Shown: piece after piece, positions 45,501 to 56,780 of the stretch | Position numbering within the stretch: position 1 is the first letter of the stretch | How the letters are laid out: each line of letters opens with the position of its first letter | Assembly: GCA_027625915.1 (NCBI GenBank) | Contig: JANTQA010000012.1 | Location: forward strand, 2,139,001 to 2,203,000 | Length of the DNA: 64,000 nt | Direction: 5' to 3' | Source of the DNA: Anaeramoeba flamelloides | Taxonomy: Eukaryota > Metamonada > Anaeramoebidae | Translations under genes and position numbers: made by a program | The notes under the pieces: generated by a model | Seen by the model: the letters and a program-made list of their open reading frames with translations, nothing else | Database searches by the model: none | Told to the model about the DNA's origin: nothing

Positions 45501-45738
45501 AAAAAAAGACGTCAATATACAGGAATTGGTTAAGTCTATTGAGTGAGACAATCCCAAAATCAAATTCAGCCGTGCCATTATTGAATTTAAAGTCCATTTC
45601 ACGTTTTTTATAGACCTCTGGTCCAATACCTCCGCAAATTAATCCTATGACTACAAAGGCTAACCAACAAATAAAAAAGATAGAAAACTGCTTTCTACCC
45701 CAAGTTGAAACCTTCATTGGGCTTTCTTCTGATTGCAT
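39531..45738 (-). CDS. TMEM181-like GOST-family seven-helix protein, five exons
   Basis: Exons: 45358-45738, 44797-44916, 44654-44701, 40985-41293, 39531-40169. Every intron lies between codons; donors are GTAATA, GTTAAT, GTGAGT and GTAACT. Joined length is 498 aa. Exon 1 has a membrane segment (about 17-40) followed by the start of a lumenal beta-rich domain; exon 2 continues it (TTHTVVYEPFLHYENYHV). Exon 4 has FELFFRYTFVI, IEQKLIAYCLLLLLLFNNPL and FWLVIIDGLRY; exon 5 has FYFPKMIPLAFFF, WNQVHEIDDPQY and further helices. These match human TMEM181 elements such as FYLPKF, 'NELHDPMY' and IEQK..LLL.NDP (recalled). The tail is acidic and Ser/Gln-rich (SQSQSQ). TMEM181-type proteins sit in Golgi or plasma membrane; the human one is a receptor for cytolethal distending toxin. 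Exon 3 (16 codons) is the least certain. The 3.4-kb intron hosts a transposon. Confidence 0.82.
40790..40820. repeat. ATGT tetranucleotide microsatellite
   Basis: About seven perfect ATGT units directly after a short (TA)n and an ACCGGT palindrome, in the last intron of the TMEM181-like gene. Confidence 0.9.
43986..44429. mobile_element. 444-bp foldback-type non-autonomous element, copy A
   Basis: Terminal inverted arms of about 75 bases: GAAAAAAAGTGAAACAGGG at the left edge, then AAGTGAAACCAGGTTTTT and GGGAACATTAATAGAACCTG, all repeated inverted at 44355-44429. The unique centre matches the centre of the element at 51669-52610. It lies in the large intron of the TMEM181-like gene. No coding capacity; target duplication not resolved. 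Confidence 0.85.
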
Positions 45739-45859
45739 GTTTGGATTTTTAAATAAATAAAAAAAAAAAAGAGAAAAAATAATAAGTAAAAAATGTAAGA
45801 AAGTAATTTTTTTTTACAAAAGATGAAGAATTTTTTTTGAGAGAAAAATAGTGATTTGC

Positions 45860-46042
45860 ATGATTTTTCAAAACGCGTTTATAAAAGCACAGAGAATTAA
45901 TCTGGTCAACAAATTCTTTTTGAGTTCGCTAGAATTTTGTCACGAAAAAATCACCAAAAGGAATAACACACAAAATCCAAAAGTCTTATTTCAAGTAAGA
46001 CAAATTGTCAAGAAAATATTTTGTTGTTCTCAAGAAAATTGA
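45860..46042 (+). CDS. Small open frame divergent from the TMEM181-like gene, unknown
   Basis: ATG at 45860 opens 60 codons of mixed composition (IFQNAFIKAQRINLVNKFF, EFCHEKITKRNNTQNPK), 121 bp from the oppositely transcribed start at 45738. A GTAAGA donor-like site follows codon FQ within it, and a possible acceptor lies at 46122, so it may be a first exon. No recognisable family. Could also be leader sequence read by chance. Confidence 0.25.
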   Translation: MIFQNAFIKAQRINLVNKFFLSSLEFCHEKITKRNNTQNPKVLFQVRQIVKKIFCCSQEN

Positions 46043-49000
46043 AACAAAACTTTTACTTTTTTCTTTTCTCTTTTTTCCAAAATTTGATTAAAAAAAATTT
46101 TAATTTCCTATTTTTCTTAACAGAAAGATAATTATGGAGAGTAGAAAGGTAACCTTTGTAACAATTTTGTTTTAGATTTTGTAAAAACAAAAGAAACAAA
46201 GTTTTTGCGAATCAATAGTATCAAAATTAAATTGTGTTTTTATTCTTTGTATTAAAAAAAAATGTCAACAACTTTTGTATTATGATTTCCTTTATACAAA
46301 AGGGAAACTTATTTTTAACAAATTTTTAATCCTCTTCCAAAAAAAACATTTTTAATTAAAAATAAAATTGACCTGATTAAAAATTTATACCAAATCTGTA
46401 AAAAGAAGTGAAATTAAAACTAGAAAGGTAGTCATTTCTCATTTTTTTTTTGAAGTTCAAGGTGTTTTTCAAACTTTAATTAACCAAATATCCGAGAAGG
46501 TGAAAAAAAGTTCATTACTTTACTAATTTAAGGGGTAGTAATCCATAAAAAATCTTGAATATTAATTTACTAATTTAAAATTTTAGATTATGGCTTTTTT
46601 TCAACTATTCAAGATCTCTATCATATTTTTCATATACCTACTTAATAAATATCATAAAAAATGAATCTCATCAACAATTGGATATCAGAAACTGCATTTT
46701 GCTTAAAGGGAAAATTGTCACCAAAAATGAAAAATTCACCTTTTTTTTTAAGAATAATTTTTAGTACAATTGTTTAGAAATAAGAGGATAATAAAATTCA
46801 AATTATAGTTGACAATCAGAAAGAAATTTCTTAATATATCATAAATTTTCGAAAAAATAAAAGGTTAAAAAAATATTTGGTTCCCTTTTATTGGAATGTC
46901 TTTTTCAAAATTTCTCAATTTCTTTGGAAAATTAAAATTGTTGATGAGAAGATTTTTTAATCAGTAAATGTATTCATTTTAAAAAGAATATATAAAGCTG
47001 GATTTTCTGAAAGTTAATTTGGAGTTATTATTATTTTTTTTTTCAAATTGACTTTTATTTAAAAAAAAAAAACGGAAAAGAAAACATTTCTTGACTAAAT
47101 TCGAAAAAATGATTCTATTAAAAAAATTGAAAATTTATTTTGATAAGAATATTAGATTAAAACCCTAGAATATGCACTACCATGTGAATAAAACTAGATA
47201 TTATTGACATGGAAAGATTTTAAATTTTCTCTAAACCCAATTTCTAAATGATACCGCACATGGAATAATAAATTGATTCATCTATATTCCTTTACATTAA
47301 ATGACAACTGATTATTAATTCTGGTGAACAATTCAATTTTAAATTCTTCTAAACAGATATAAAAATCTCTTATTTTAAAAATTCAAAAAAAAAAAAAATA
47401 AGTCAAAACTAAAAAAAAAAAATACAAATTATTTTTGGAATAAGAATTACTGCTTTTCTACCATAGATCTATTCCCAAAAGGTCCGATAAGAAGATTTTG
47501 GGTAAATCAATTTTTTTCCTTATAAACTCTACACAAATGAAACACTTTATATAAATTCTTTCAAGACCTTTTCCAAACTTTCCGACTGACAGTCTGAAAG
47601 ATAACAGTTTCTGGAATTCTTGCATATTTTTTTAAATTTCAAATAATTGATTCAAACTTTTATAAGACCAAAAAAAGGGTAAAAAAAAAATAAAAAAAGA
47701 TAAATTTTGAAATTTAATTGAAAATTTTGAATAATATCTAAAAAAAAACATTTATGGAATTTTCAAAATCAGAAACTATTTTTTATGAAAACTTTAAAGC
47801 CAAAAGTTGTTTAAATTGACAGATTTTAAAAGTTTGAATTATAAAAAAAATTGAATTGAAAGTTTTTGAATTGTGATCTAAAAATTTCTATTCAAAATTT
47901 GGAACAATATCAAAAAAACAACCACTGTTGCCTAGAAAAAAAAGCGACCACAATTTTTGTCCTGTTTTTGTGGTGTTTGAAATTATATATCTTATTTTTT
48001 TTTTCATTTTTCTTTATTTATTCAAAGACTTTTTTTTTTATTTAGACTTCTTAAAAAATAAGGATCAAAAAAAAAAAGAAATATAAAGAAAAAAGAAAAA
48101 CAAAAATTTGACAAAATTAGAAAAAAAGATTCTGATCTAGAAGTTTGTAATATTTTGTGAGTTTGAATATCTTATAAAACTACAAAAACACACCTTGGTA
48201 CATCGCAAAACAATTAAAACCTTTTAAAAAAACAACACACATCTTTGAAAACCCTATATGTATAAGAAAAAAAAGAGTAATAGAATAGTGTTGAATTTTT
48301 ACTCTATTTATTATCCAATACATTTAATAACAAATCTAACAATTATTTTACTACATGTTTTCAATGTAAAAATGAATAAACAATAGTATTACTATAAGAC
48401 TAGATTTCTTATAAAAGACACTTTAAAAACTAATTATTGTTTTCAAAAAGTCTAGTTTATTTTTATTCTTTTTGAACAATTTTTATTTATACACATTTTC
48501 TCACTGTTTCTAAAAATAAAAAAAGCAACTAATATTATTTTATTTAATGAAAAAAGAAGAGATTTTATCCATGTAAGAGATAATATAAAAATACTCTTTA
48601 TCAACCAAACGGTCAAATATTTCAAATACATTGATAAAAAATATACACACTTTCAATAAAAAACTATAATAATAATTTTAAAGTTGAAAAAAATAATTAA
48701 TTTCTTCAAAAAGTCTTTTACTAATTAATTTTTATGTTCTTTGTGAAAAAAAAAAATAACCTAGAAAAACTGATGAAACAATTGATTAAAAACCCGAAAA
48801 AAAATAATAATAATAACTTATAAAATTATAAAAGACCTATTAATTTGATCATTTAAAAATAAAAATTAGCAAAACACTGTTTATCATTTTCGTGAACCCT
48901 TTATAACAACAAAAATACAAAAAAAATCATTATATTAAACGCTTTTATTTCTCTAAATATTTGCAATTATAACACCAATAAACATATATAAAATCAAATA

Positions 49001-49919
49001 AAAAACAATAAATGCCACAGAATAACAACCCTTTAAAAATAAAACCCCATTACTAAATTTATAATAATTGGAAATATTATATTATCTATGTATTTAGAAA
49101 AGTGAACTATGAAATAAAATTTATTATAATACAATAAAAAAAGCGAAGAAGAAAAATAATTAAAATATACAAATAAAATAAAAATAAATACATTTACCTT
49201 AACAAATTAAAAACTTATACATTGTAATTTTATTTTGCATTTTTTAACACAATTGTTAAAAATCTTTAATTATTCTCAATTCTTTTGTATTTTGGAATGT
49301 TGATGTTATATTTTTTAAATTTCTTAAAAAAATAAAATGCCATTAGAATTTACCAAAATTATTATTTATTCTGAAATTTTATGAATTTTCTGAATAAAAA
49401 AAGAAAATCCCAAGAAAACTACCATTAATCTTTTGAAAATTAAAAAGAATATATAAAAATATCTGATTATACTCAATTCTTTTGAAACTGGAAACTTTTA
49501 GACACTCTAACAAACTTGGCGACACCACGACCAGCTAGAAAATATACAAACCACCATAAAACATTCTCATAAATAAATAAATAAAACCATAATCTGTGAT
49601 TCCAAAAATTGCTTTTATTTTGTCATTGGGTTTTTTTTTTACTCAAAAAGAATAGATCAAAATCTTTAATTTTGCTCAGTCCTTCTAAATCAAAAAAAAA
49701 AAAAATTAAACACCATCTTAAAGAAGTCGGACAGTAGCACCCAAATTAAATATATACCCTTTAAGTGTTATTTATTTTTTTATAAAAGAAGTGAATTTTT
49801 TTTTATTTAAAAATTTTAATTTGGAGAATATAAAAAAACTTTTTTCTTATTAAAAAGTATAAAAATAATTGAAAAGCTAAATAAATTGCAAAAATAAAAA
49901 ATATTAATCTTCCCAATAG

Positions 49920-49953
<34 letters not shown>

Positions 49954-50040
49954 CTAACTTCAGACTAACTATTTTAAAGTAAATATGATTTCTTTCTGTT
50001 TTGTCAAAATATATAGTTAACTATTATTCGAATATCATCT

Positions 50041-50071
<31 letters not shown>

Positions 50072-50478
50072 AATTTTGATTTCTGAATGGTTAAACTATG
50101 ACTGTCGTTCATTATTTTAATAGAGACACAAATTGGTAGCCTAATTTTGATTTCAAAAAGAGCCGAAAAAAAAAATTTGAAAGATTACTAGACATAAATT
50201 GTAAATTTATGAACTTTATCATAAATTAAAAACTTGAATTAAAACATAAAAGTTCAATTACAAAGATCACATTTTTTTAAAAAGAAATTATCTTTTCAAT
50301 GAGACTTCAAAGAGAGGTCTACTTTTAAATTTTATATTCCAAAAAATTGTTTGTGGTAAAAAGACATTAAAACAAAATATTAATTCATTTTTTCAAATTT
50401 TTAAATTTTACTCAAAATAAAAAAAAATAAGAACTTTTTTTTGCTTAGCTTAATTATTCAATCGGGAATATTGCCTAA
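46043..50478. other. Long gene-free region before the PH-domain exon
   Basis: 4.4 kb of A/T-run DNA; (TA)n at 49922-49951, and an A-run cluster at 50041-50072. Weak similarity exists between about 47100-47160 and 55320-55370 ('TTTATTTTGATAAGAATATT'). No exon or paired terminal repeat was found. Confidence 0.6.
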
Positions 50479-50886
50479 ATGACCGAAGAACAACAAAAAG
50501 AAATCACAACACAAATAAATCGCATGGGGAGAGTACAACGTATAGCTTCTGGGTGGCTCAAAAAGAGAGGAGGAAAATACCATTCTTGGAAAAAAAGGCA
50601 TTTTATTATTATCGGAAAAACAGTACTCTATTATGCAAACCCAAGCGACAAAACCCCACTCGGAGTTATTAATATTTCAAAGCATTGTGTAATTCGTTCA
50701 TTGCCTTCAAAAAAAAAAGAATTTCGCTTTGAGCTTGATGCCAGAGGGAAAAGAACCTTTCTCTTTGTTGTTGATTCAGATGAAAGTCGGCAAACCTGGA
50801 TCCAAAATTTTGTGAAAGCAATACAGATTCAGGATTTTGATGGATCTGGTAATTTAGAGACATGGAATTATCCAACACTTCATAAG
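50479..50886 (+). CDS. PH-domain protein, first exon
   Basis: ATG at 50479 (MTEEQQKEITTQINRMG) begins a pleckstrin-homology domain at about residues 22-118: SGWLKKRGGKYHSWKKRHFI (beta1-beta2 with the basic K-x(n)-K-x-R signature of phosphoinositide binders), VLYYANPSDKTPLGVINI, FRFELDARGKRTFLFVVDS, and the final helix ESRQTWIQNFVKAI with its conserved Trp. The exon ends PTLHK before GTAACG, on a codon boundary (136 codons). Likely role: membrane recruitment by phosphoinositides. Two continuations are possible. One joins the ankyrin exons starting 56781 (same phase, 382-aa PH-ankyrin protein, 5.9-kb intron). The other uses acceptor CTAG at 51048-51051, giving a short tail ending at TGA 51100. 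I favour the first because the ankyrin exons need an upstream phase-0 exon. Confidence 0.85.
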
Positions 50887-51029
50887 GTAACGGTTTTTTT
50901 AGTTGGTTTGTTTTGAAAATTTATTGGCTTGAAAAAATGCTTTGTGTTATTTCTATTTTTTTTTTTTTTTTGAGGATTTAAAAAAGCACTTTTCCTTTTT
51001 AACACCCAAAAACGAAAAAAAAACAACAT

Positions 51030-51410
51030 CCATATCAACAAGCAAATCTAGGTGGTTGAAAAACTTCCAAAGTCGATACACTATAATACGAAACTTAATT
51101 GACCATAAAAGATTTAATGGTGTATTAGTGCTTTAAAGATCAGTTTTGAATTAAAAAAATTCAATTTAAAAACAGTTCTCAAAAAGCTCGGATTAAAAGT
51201 TCATAAGTGCAACACCAAATCGTCTAATTTGTACATTTTAAGTCGTTTGGATAATACTGGTAAATTCAAATAAGTGCCTGAAAATTTTTCCCCACAAGCT
51301 TTGAAGAAAGCATTTTCTTGCTTTAAATCTTAATTAACTTTATAAAATTAATTGATCTTCAAAATATTCCTACTAAAGAACTGTTTGAAAAGATGAGTTG
51401 ATAGAATTAC
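51030..51410 (+). other. Coding-like segments in more than one frame, unassigned
   Basis: Short open stretches of ordinary amino-acid composition occur in different frames just after the PH exon. They carry no recognised domain and do not give one continuous model. They may be alternative 3' exons or remains of an older gene. Confidence 0.3.
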
Positions 51411-51668
51411 AAAAATGGAAATTGAATAAAAAGTATTACGTGTGTTCGAATTTATCAGTATTTTTTAAACTTTTGTTACACAATTTTGAAGAAAGCTAAA
51501 TAACTCTTTTTTCACAAAGCATTTTTAAAAGAGTCAAACACAAGAATTAGTTTGATACAAATGAAAAATTAAAGGTTACAAATTTCACTGGTTTCATACA
51601 AAAGAAATGATAATTGAGAAGGGTCTTAAACACAAAATATGGGATCTATAATTGAAAAATGATATTTA

Positions 51669-52610
51669 CCATTTGAGAAAAAAAAGTGAAATAGGAAAAA
51701 AAGTTCAAAAAGATCTTTAATTAAGAAAAATTACAAGAAAATTCAAAGTAAGATCAATGAAAAAAAGAAAAAGTAAATGATTGAAGACAAAATGGAGGAT
51801 TAAACACAATAAAAGTTTTTATAATACTCTCTTTTACAGCCGTTCCAACCCTACCATGAAAATTTATAAGGCCATCGAAATTGATTTTCTATTCTGAAAA
51901 TTTTATCCTGTAATACAAACCGTAAAATGGTTATGAAAGTTTATCATAAATTGTAAAATTTATAAGAGAAGAAAAAAAAATTATGTTATCCATTTTTTGG
52001 TTTTGAGTATTGAAAAACAAATTGATAAAAAAACATAACATTAATTCGAATCTTCAATTTCAAAAATTGTAAAAATCTCACTGGTTTAAACAATTTAAAA
52101 ACAATGATCAAAAAGAACTTTTAAATTTACATGATTTCTTTCCTTCTGAAATTGAATTTTTGTCATTGTTTTTATAACAAAAAAAAAAATTCTCTTATGA
52201 GTGTAGGAGAAATCGAATTTTTTATCTTTAGATATGAGAGGAATTTAATTTTCTATTACATAAAATACAATTTTATAATAAACAACCAATTTCTATGTCT
52301 TATAAATATTTCGTGGTAGGGTTGGAACGGCTATAGTAATCGTTTTTCTTTGATTGATTTGCTCTTTAAAAATTTGTTTAAAAATCTTAACTGTTTATGA
52401 GATCTCAAAAACAACTATTGCTATTCTGAAATTAAAGTAGATCTAAATTGTCTTTGTTGATTCAGTAGATAATAATTGAATGGATTCTTCTTTGAAGTTA
52501 ATTTGTTTCTTCTTTTATATATTGGGTTTTACTTTTCGTTTTCCGGCAAAGTTTCCAATTAAAAATAGTGTTGAACTTTTTTTTCAGTTTTACTTTTTTT
52601 TCTCAAATGG
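51669..52610. mobile_element. Foldback-type element, copy B, interrupted
   Basis: Ends CCATTTGAGAAAAAAAAGTG in inverted pair. Left internal part (AAAGTAAGATCAAT, GAAGACAAAATGGAGGATTAA, TAATACTCTCTTTT) and right internal part (AAAGTAGATCTAAATTG, GAAGTTAATTTGTTTCTTCT, TTTTACTTTTCGTTTTC) match copy A at 44060-44360 in order. Confidence 0.8.
51837..52333. mobile_element. 497-bp TA-inserting non-autonomous element
   Basis: Left end CAGCCGTTCCAACCCTACCA, right end its complement except the last base (…GGCTA); similarity of the arms continues into 'GAAA-ATTTATAAG'. TA on both sides (51835-51836 and 52334-52335). Its first 13 bases match those of the 129-bp element except for one T/C change, while the interiors differ. 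It is inserted in foldback copy B. No coding capacity seen. Confidence 0.85.
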
Positions 52611-52829
52611 TAAATTTCATTTTTCAATTATAGATCCCATCTTGTGTGTTTAAAAACCTTCTCAATTATAATTTCTTTTGTATGGTACCCGTGAAATTTA
52701 TAAAAACTGATTCCTGGAAAATAAATTAGTAATTTTTTTTTACTTGAGATATTAACTACAATCTTAAATCACAAATCTCTAAGTTTACCAATTGAATTAC
52801 TTTTTGAAAAATTCAAAAGGGTTTCTTAA

Positions 52830-53382
52830 GGTTTACAATCCCTGAAACTTGAAAAAAAGATTATCTTGTATTGGGTGTGTCAACTTGTTATTTTGGTTCT
52901 TAGCTGATCGATCCACGATCAAGTTTGGATCGTATAGGTGGTTGAAAAAGGCTATTTTTGTGATTTTATTTTTTTTTTTTCCGAAATCCGAATTGATGAG
53001 TCTAAGATTAATTAATTGGAAGGTATTGAATTGAAAGTGTTAATTTTTGGGTTGTCAATTGAAATAATCATTTTCCTTTTACAGAATTAGGAGTAAATAA
53101 AAAAAAATTTTTTTACAAGCATCAAATAATACAAAGTGTAAATAAAAATTTCAACATAGAAAACAAAAAACACAATTACTAATTAAATATCTTCCAATTA
53201 ATTAATCTTAGACTCATCAATTCGGATTTCGGAAAAAAAAAAAATAAAATCACAAAAATAGCCTTTTTCAACCACCTATACGATCCAAACTTAGTTGTGG
53301 ATCGATCAGCTAAGAACCAAAATAACAAGTTGACACACCCAATACAAGATAATCTTTTTTCCAGTTTCAGGGATTGTAAACC
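52830..53382. mobile_element. 553-bp long-hairpin element bounded by TTAA
   Basis: Arms 52830-53022 and 53191-53382 are about 192 bases each and nearly identical in inverted orientation (GGTTTACAATCCCTGAAACT at the end; then AGATTATCTTGTATTGGGTG, TTAGCTGATCGATCCAC, AATTAATTGGAAG). The loop is about 170 bases. TTAA lies immediately outside both ends (52826-52829 and 53383-53386), the target preferred by piggyBac-type transposases. Near-identity of the arms suggests recent origin or gene conversion. A 61-codon frame in the left arm is not considered a gene. Confidence 0.85.
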
Positions 53383-54445
53383 TTAAATGAGGTGAAAAAA
53401 AAAATGACAGATTATTTGTTACTAATAAATTCCAAATAATTTGTTGATTTGATTGTGCAACATCATTTTTGAAAATCTAATTGAATAATTATAAAAAGTA
53501 ATTCAAATGAAAACTTGGTAAAAAGTGAGATTAGTGATTACAAATATTGGAATTTAAGTGAAAAAAAAAAAAGTGCTAAAGTGGGTTTCATAAACTGGTA
53601 TTTTTATGTAATGTAATTTTCTAATAACTTTATTATTGCTGATTTTGTTAATATAAAAATTGTACTCAAATGGAAATTCCGTTTTTATTTCTCTCATTTA
53701 AAGAGAAAGAAATCAAAACTATTAAAAAAATAAAAACAAAAAAAAAAAGAAAAAGGCAAGAAAAATCAAGTATTTTTTATCTATTAATTAAATAGAAACT
53801 GCACAAAACTTGAATAAAATATAATACCATCATTAAACATACATTAAACACAACATCTGTTAAAAGGTGCGAGTGTATTTTTTTTAAATTATTTGGATTT
53901 ATTGTATTTCACAAAATATGACTCACCTGAAATAATAAATTGAAAAAAATAATTTTATTTATTGGTGATCAGTAACAATTAATTATTAAATCTTATTAAT
54001 AAACCACTTTTTAATTATTTTAAATACAAAAAGCTCTATATTTTCAAAATTAGAAAAATAAAATCAAAAACTAAAAAAAAGTGAATCACAATTTTTGAAA
54101 TGAATAATAGGTTTTTTATTACAAAATTTTCAATGCAAAAGGGATAACAAGAAGATTTTTTACCAATAAATAAGCTAAATTTCAAAAATAGGGTCATCAT
54201 TAGTATTTTCTAAATTATTGGTATGTGTGTTGTGTTAACCAAATATTCTGAACCCAATATCTTTTAAAAGTCATTATTGAATATTTAATATCAAGAAACA
54301 ATCTTCTTTTAATGAAAATTTCCCAAAGTTGAATTCATTTTTTTTGCAATTTTTCTTTCAAAATGATTCCATATTGTTATTTTTATGTTGAATGAACAAG
54401 AACATTTTTGAAAACCGTTAATATTCAAGAGATGAGATTAATTAG

Positions 54446-54865
54446 CATTGGAGAAAGGGATTGTAAAATTCAAAGAAAGTAAAACACCCAAGAAGTGTTT
54501 GCTTCGAAAACAAGTATCAACCAAATTTGCTTTAATGAGTTACAATGGTTCCTTGAAAAGTGAAGAAATAGCAAGATCAAATAAGATCTTCTTTTCTCTT
54601 TCATTTGGAGACAATGTGATGAATGTGATCGTATTCATTTTATCTTTGAGTTCTTTGTTGTACATTCAAAAAATTGGTTTTGTTTTCGTTTTTTTTTTTT
54701 TTTTTTTTTTTTTTTCTTTTTTTTTCTTTTGTTGAGATTCTTTTTATCTTGAAAAAGGTATCAAGGAAAGTTTGGGTTGATACCAAATGGGTGAATAGTA
54801 AAAATCTGATAACTCTGATGGAAAGTTGTTTCAAAAAGGTTCTTGGAAGCAATGGTGAATCTTAA
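54446..54865 (+). CDS. Candidate two-exon segment, unknown function
   Basis: An open stretch after acceptor ATTAG (54446) reads KGIVKFKESKTPKKCLLRK, then STKFALMSYNGSLKSEEIA, SNKIFFSLSFGDN; a GTGATG or GTGATC donor ends it near 54617-54630. A second stretch after acceptor GAAAAAG (about 54757) reads VSRKVWVDTKWVNSKNL, LMESCFKKVLGSNGES-TAA in the same frame. Between them lies a long T run. Composition is coding-like; no start exon and no known domain. It lies on the same strand as, and between, the PH and ankyrin exons, so it may be a separate gene and would then argue against one PH-ankyrin gene. Confidence 0.3.
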
Positions 54866-55234
54866 ATGGATAATTTTAAGATGAAAAATCATTTCAAAAA
54901 ATAGGGTCAGATTTATTTTTTTTCTTTATGGGTTTCTTTTCTCTATTCTTTTATTAGAAATAATAATTAAAACAGAAAAGGGTGTTTTAGACGGTTATTT
55001 TTTAGTTTTAAGTTCTGATTTTTCTGGGTTGAGTTTTGGTATTCACTAAATGAGAAACTACATTTTTTTTTCAATCAAAAATTTGCCCCTATTTTTGAAA
55101 TTAAGCTTATATGAATCCATTTTAAAATACAGTGCTTAGTCGAAATTTTATTAAGGTTTATGGTATTTTCTAAGATCTTTTTTTTTTTTTTTTCAATTTT
55201 ACTTTTTTAAAAAACTTAAAATGACAAGAAAAAG

Positions 55235-55266
<32 letters not shown>

Positions 55267-56127
55267 AATAGTGAAAAAAAAAGAAATATTCAAAAAACAA
55301 AATTTGAAAAAAATTAAAAAAAAAGATTGTGATCAAAAGAACGAAATTTTATTTTGATAAGAATATTGGTCAAAACCGAAGAAAAACACTTGCAATAACA
55401 TTCTAAAGCGAGTCAAGATTATTGAAAAATAGTTTATAATTCAAAAGCAGTGGAATGAAAATTTTCATATTTAATATTAAATACTAATTACTCAATAGTT
55501 ATTCCATCTCCTTGATATATCTTAGTAGGTCCATGCTTCTTAATAATCAAAATAAATAGTATTGTCATCCCTCCTTAACATAAAATCAGACTCAAAAAAA
55601 TAAAAATCAATTTTCACCTATTTTTGAAATTTTGGTAAAACAATTACAAATTTTGATATTAGTAATATATTGGAAATTCGAGATAATATCTTATAGTATC
55701 AATATAGAAACCCATAAGGTTTAACGGTGATTAGTTTAAGATCTCTGCCTTTTTTACATCCAATGCAAAATTTTATTGAATTCTGAAATAAATGTTAATT
55801 TTAACTTTTTGCTTATTTGATCACCAATTCTTTGAGATAAAAAGATAAAGAAAAGGTAATGAAAAGAAATTGAAAAATTGATTTTAAAAACATTCGAAAT
55901 TTTCTAAAAAAAATGATTTTTCCCTTTAAAATAAATGAAAATCAGATAAACGAATTGGTTCTTCAATTGTTAGATGAGCTATCATTTTTGAATTATAAAC
56001 TCTTTTTCAAATAAAAGGGCACAGGAAATTTCAAGAATTAATCATAATTAAACCAAATTAATTGTGGTATCATTCTAAAATATAAGAAACTCTTTAAAAC
56101 ATAAAAAAAAAACACTCAACTGAATAT

Positions 56128-56530
56128 TTACAACTTATTAAAACAAAACAAAATAATTAAAATTAAAATTACATATTTTAATAATTGATGTGCACTATTA
56201 TTTGAAATGAGAAATCTAGTTTTGTAAATTGTAAAAAAAAAAATTATAAAATCAATAAAAACTGTTGAACATGGTGAATTGGGGAAAAGTTCTTTACATT
56301 TTATTGATAACTCTTTAAGCGCCAAGCTTTTGTTCTTTAAAGTCTCATTTTCAATATAAAGCCACAATTCATCTGGTATTTTGTTGGAATGTTTTTTCTT
56401 TATTTCTCTTTTCTTTGTTCCATTATCAATACAATAATGGTATTTCTTAATTCCTATATCTAGCTTATTCGAAATCAAACTTAAACTGTTTCCAGTTTTA
56501 AACTGGTAGATGATTTCTTTATTGGTTCTT
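56128..56530 (-). pseudogene. Fragment of a Tc1/mariner-like transposase (helix-turn-helix part)
   Basis: On the minus strand, RRTNKEIIYQFKTGNSLSL is followed in frame by ISNKLDIGIKKYHYCIDNGT, then KKHSNKIPDELWLYIENE, LALKELSIKCKELFPNSPCS. The order (helix, 'GNS' turn, 'IS..L.I....', basic linker, then 'L...' helix pair) resembles the paired DNA-binding head of Tc1-type transposases. No DDE catalytic part follows, so only a fragment is present. It could be a remnant of the enzyme that moved TA elements of this genome, but this is inference. Confidence 0.45.
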
Positions 56531-56780
56531 CTTATCTTGTTATTTCATTTTCCAATTGCTCAATATCTATAAATAAAAAAAGCAAAAAATGAAAAAATGA
56601 ACAATTAAAATGAAAATTAAGTATAAGTAATTATCTTAATAACAATCAAATTCGATAGTATTGATGATTTGAGATATGTGAACTTTTGTTTGAAAAAGAG
56701 TTTAGTTTAGTTTTATCAATATTCAAATCCAAAAATTAACACAAACTTTAATATTTATTTATTTATTTCTAATTTTATAG

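Larger units (their letters stand above)
51578..52701. mobile_element. Nested insertion complex: outer palindrome + foldback copy B + TA element
   Basis: Outer inverted arms 51578-51668 and 52611-52701 (shared CATACAAAAGAAAT, TAATTGAGAAGG, GGGATCTATAATTGAAAAAT) flank a copy of the foldback family (51669-52610), which is itself split by a 497-bp TA element (51837-52333). Without the inner element and one TA the middle layer is about 443 bp, matching the 444 bp of copy A. The arms are absent around copy A, so they are either a longer form of the family's ends or a third element. Confidence 0.8.
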
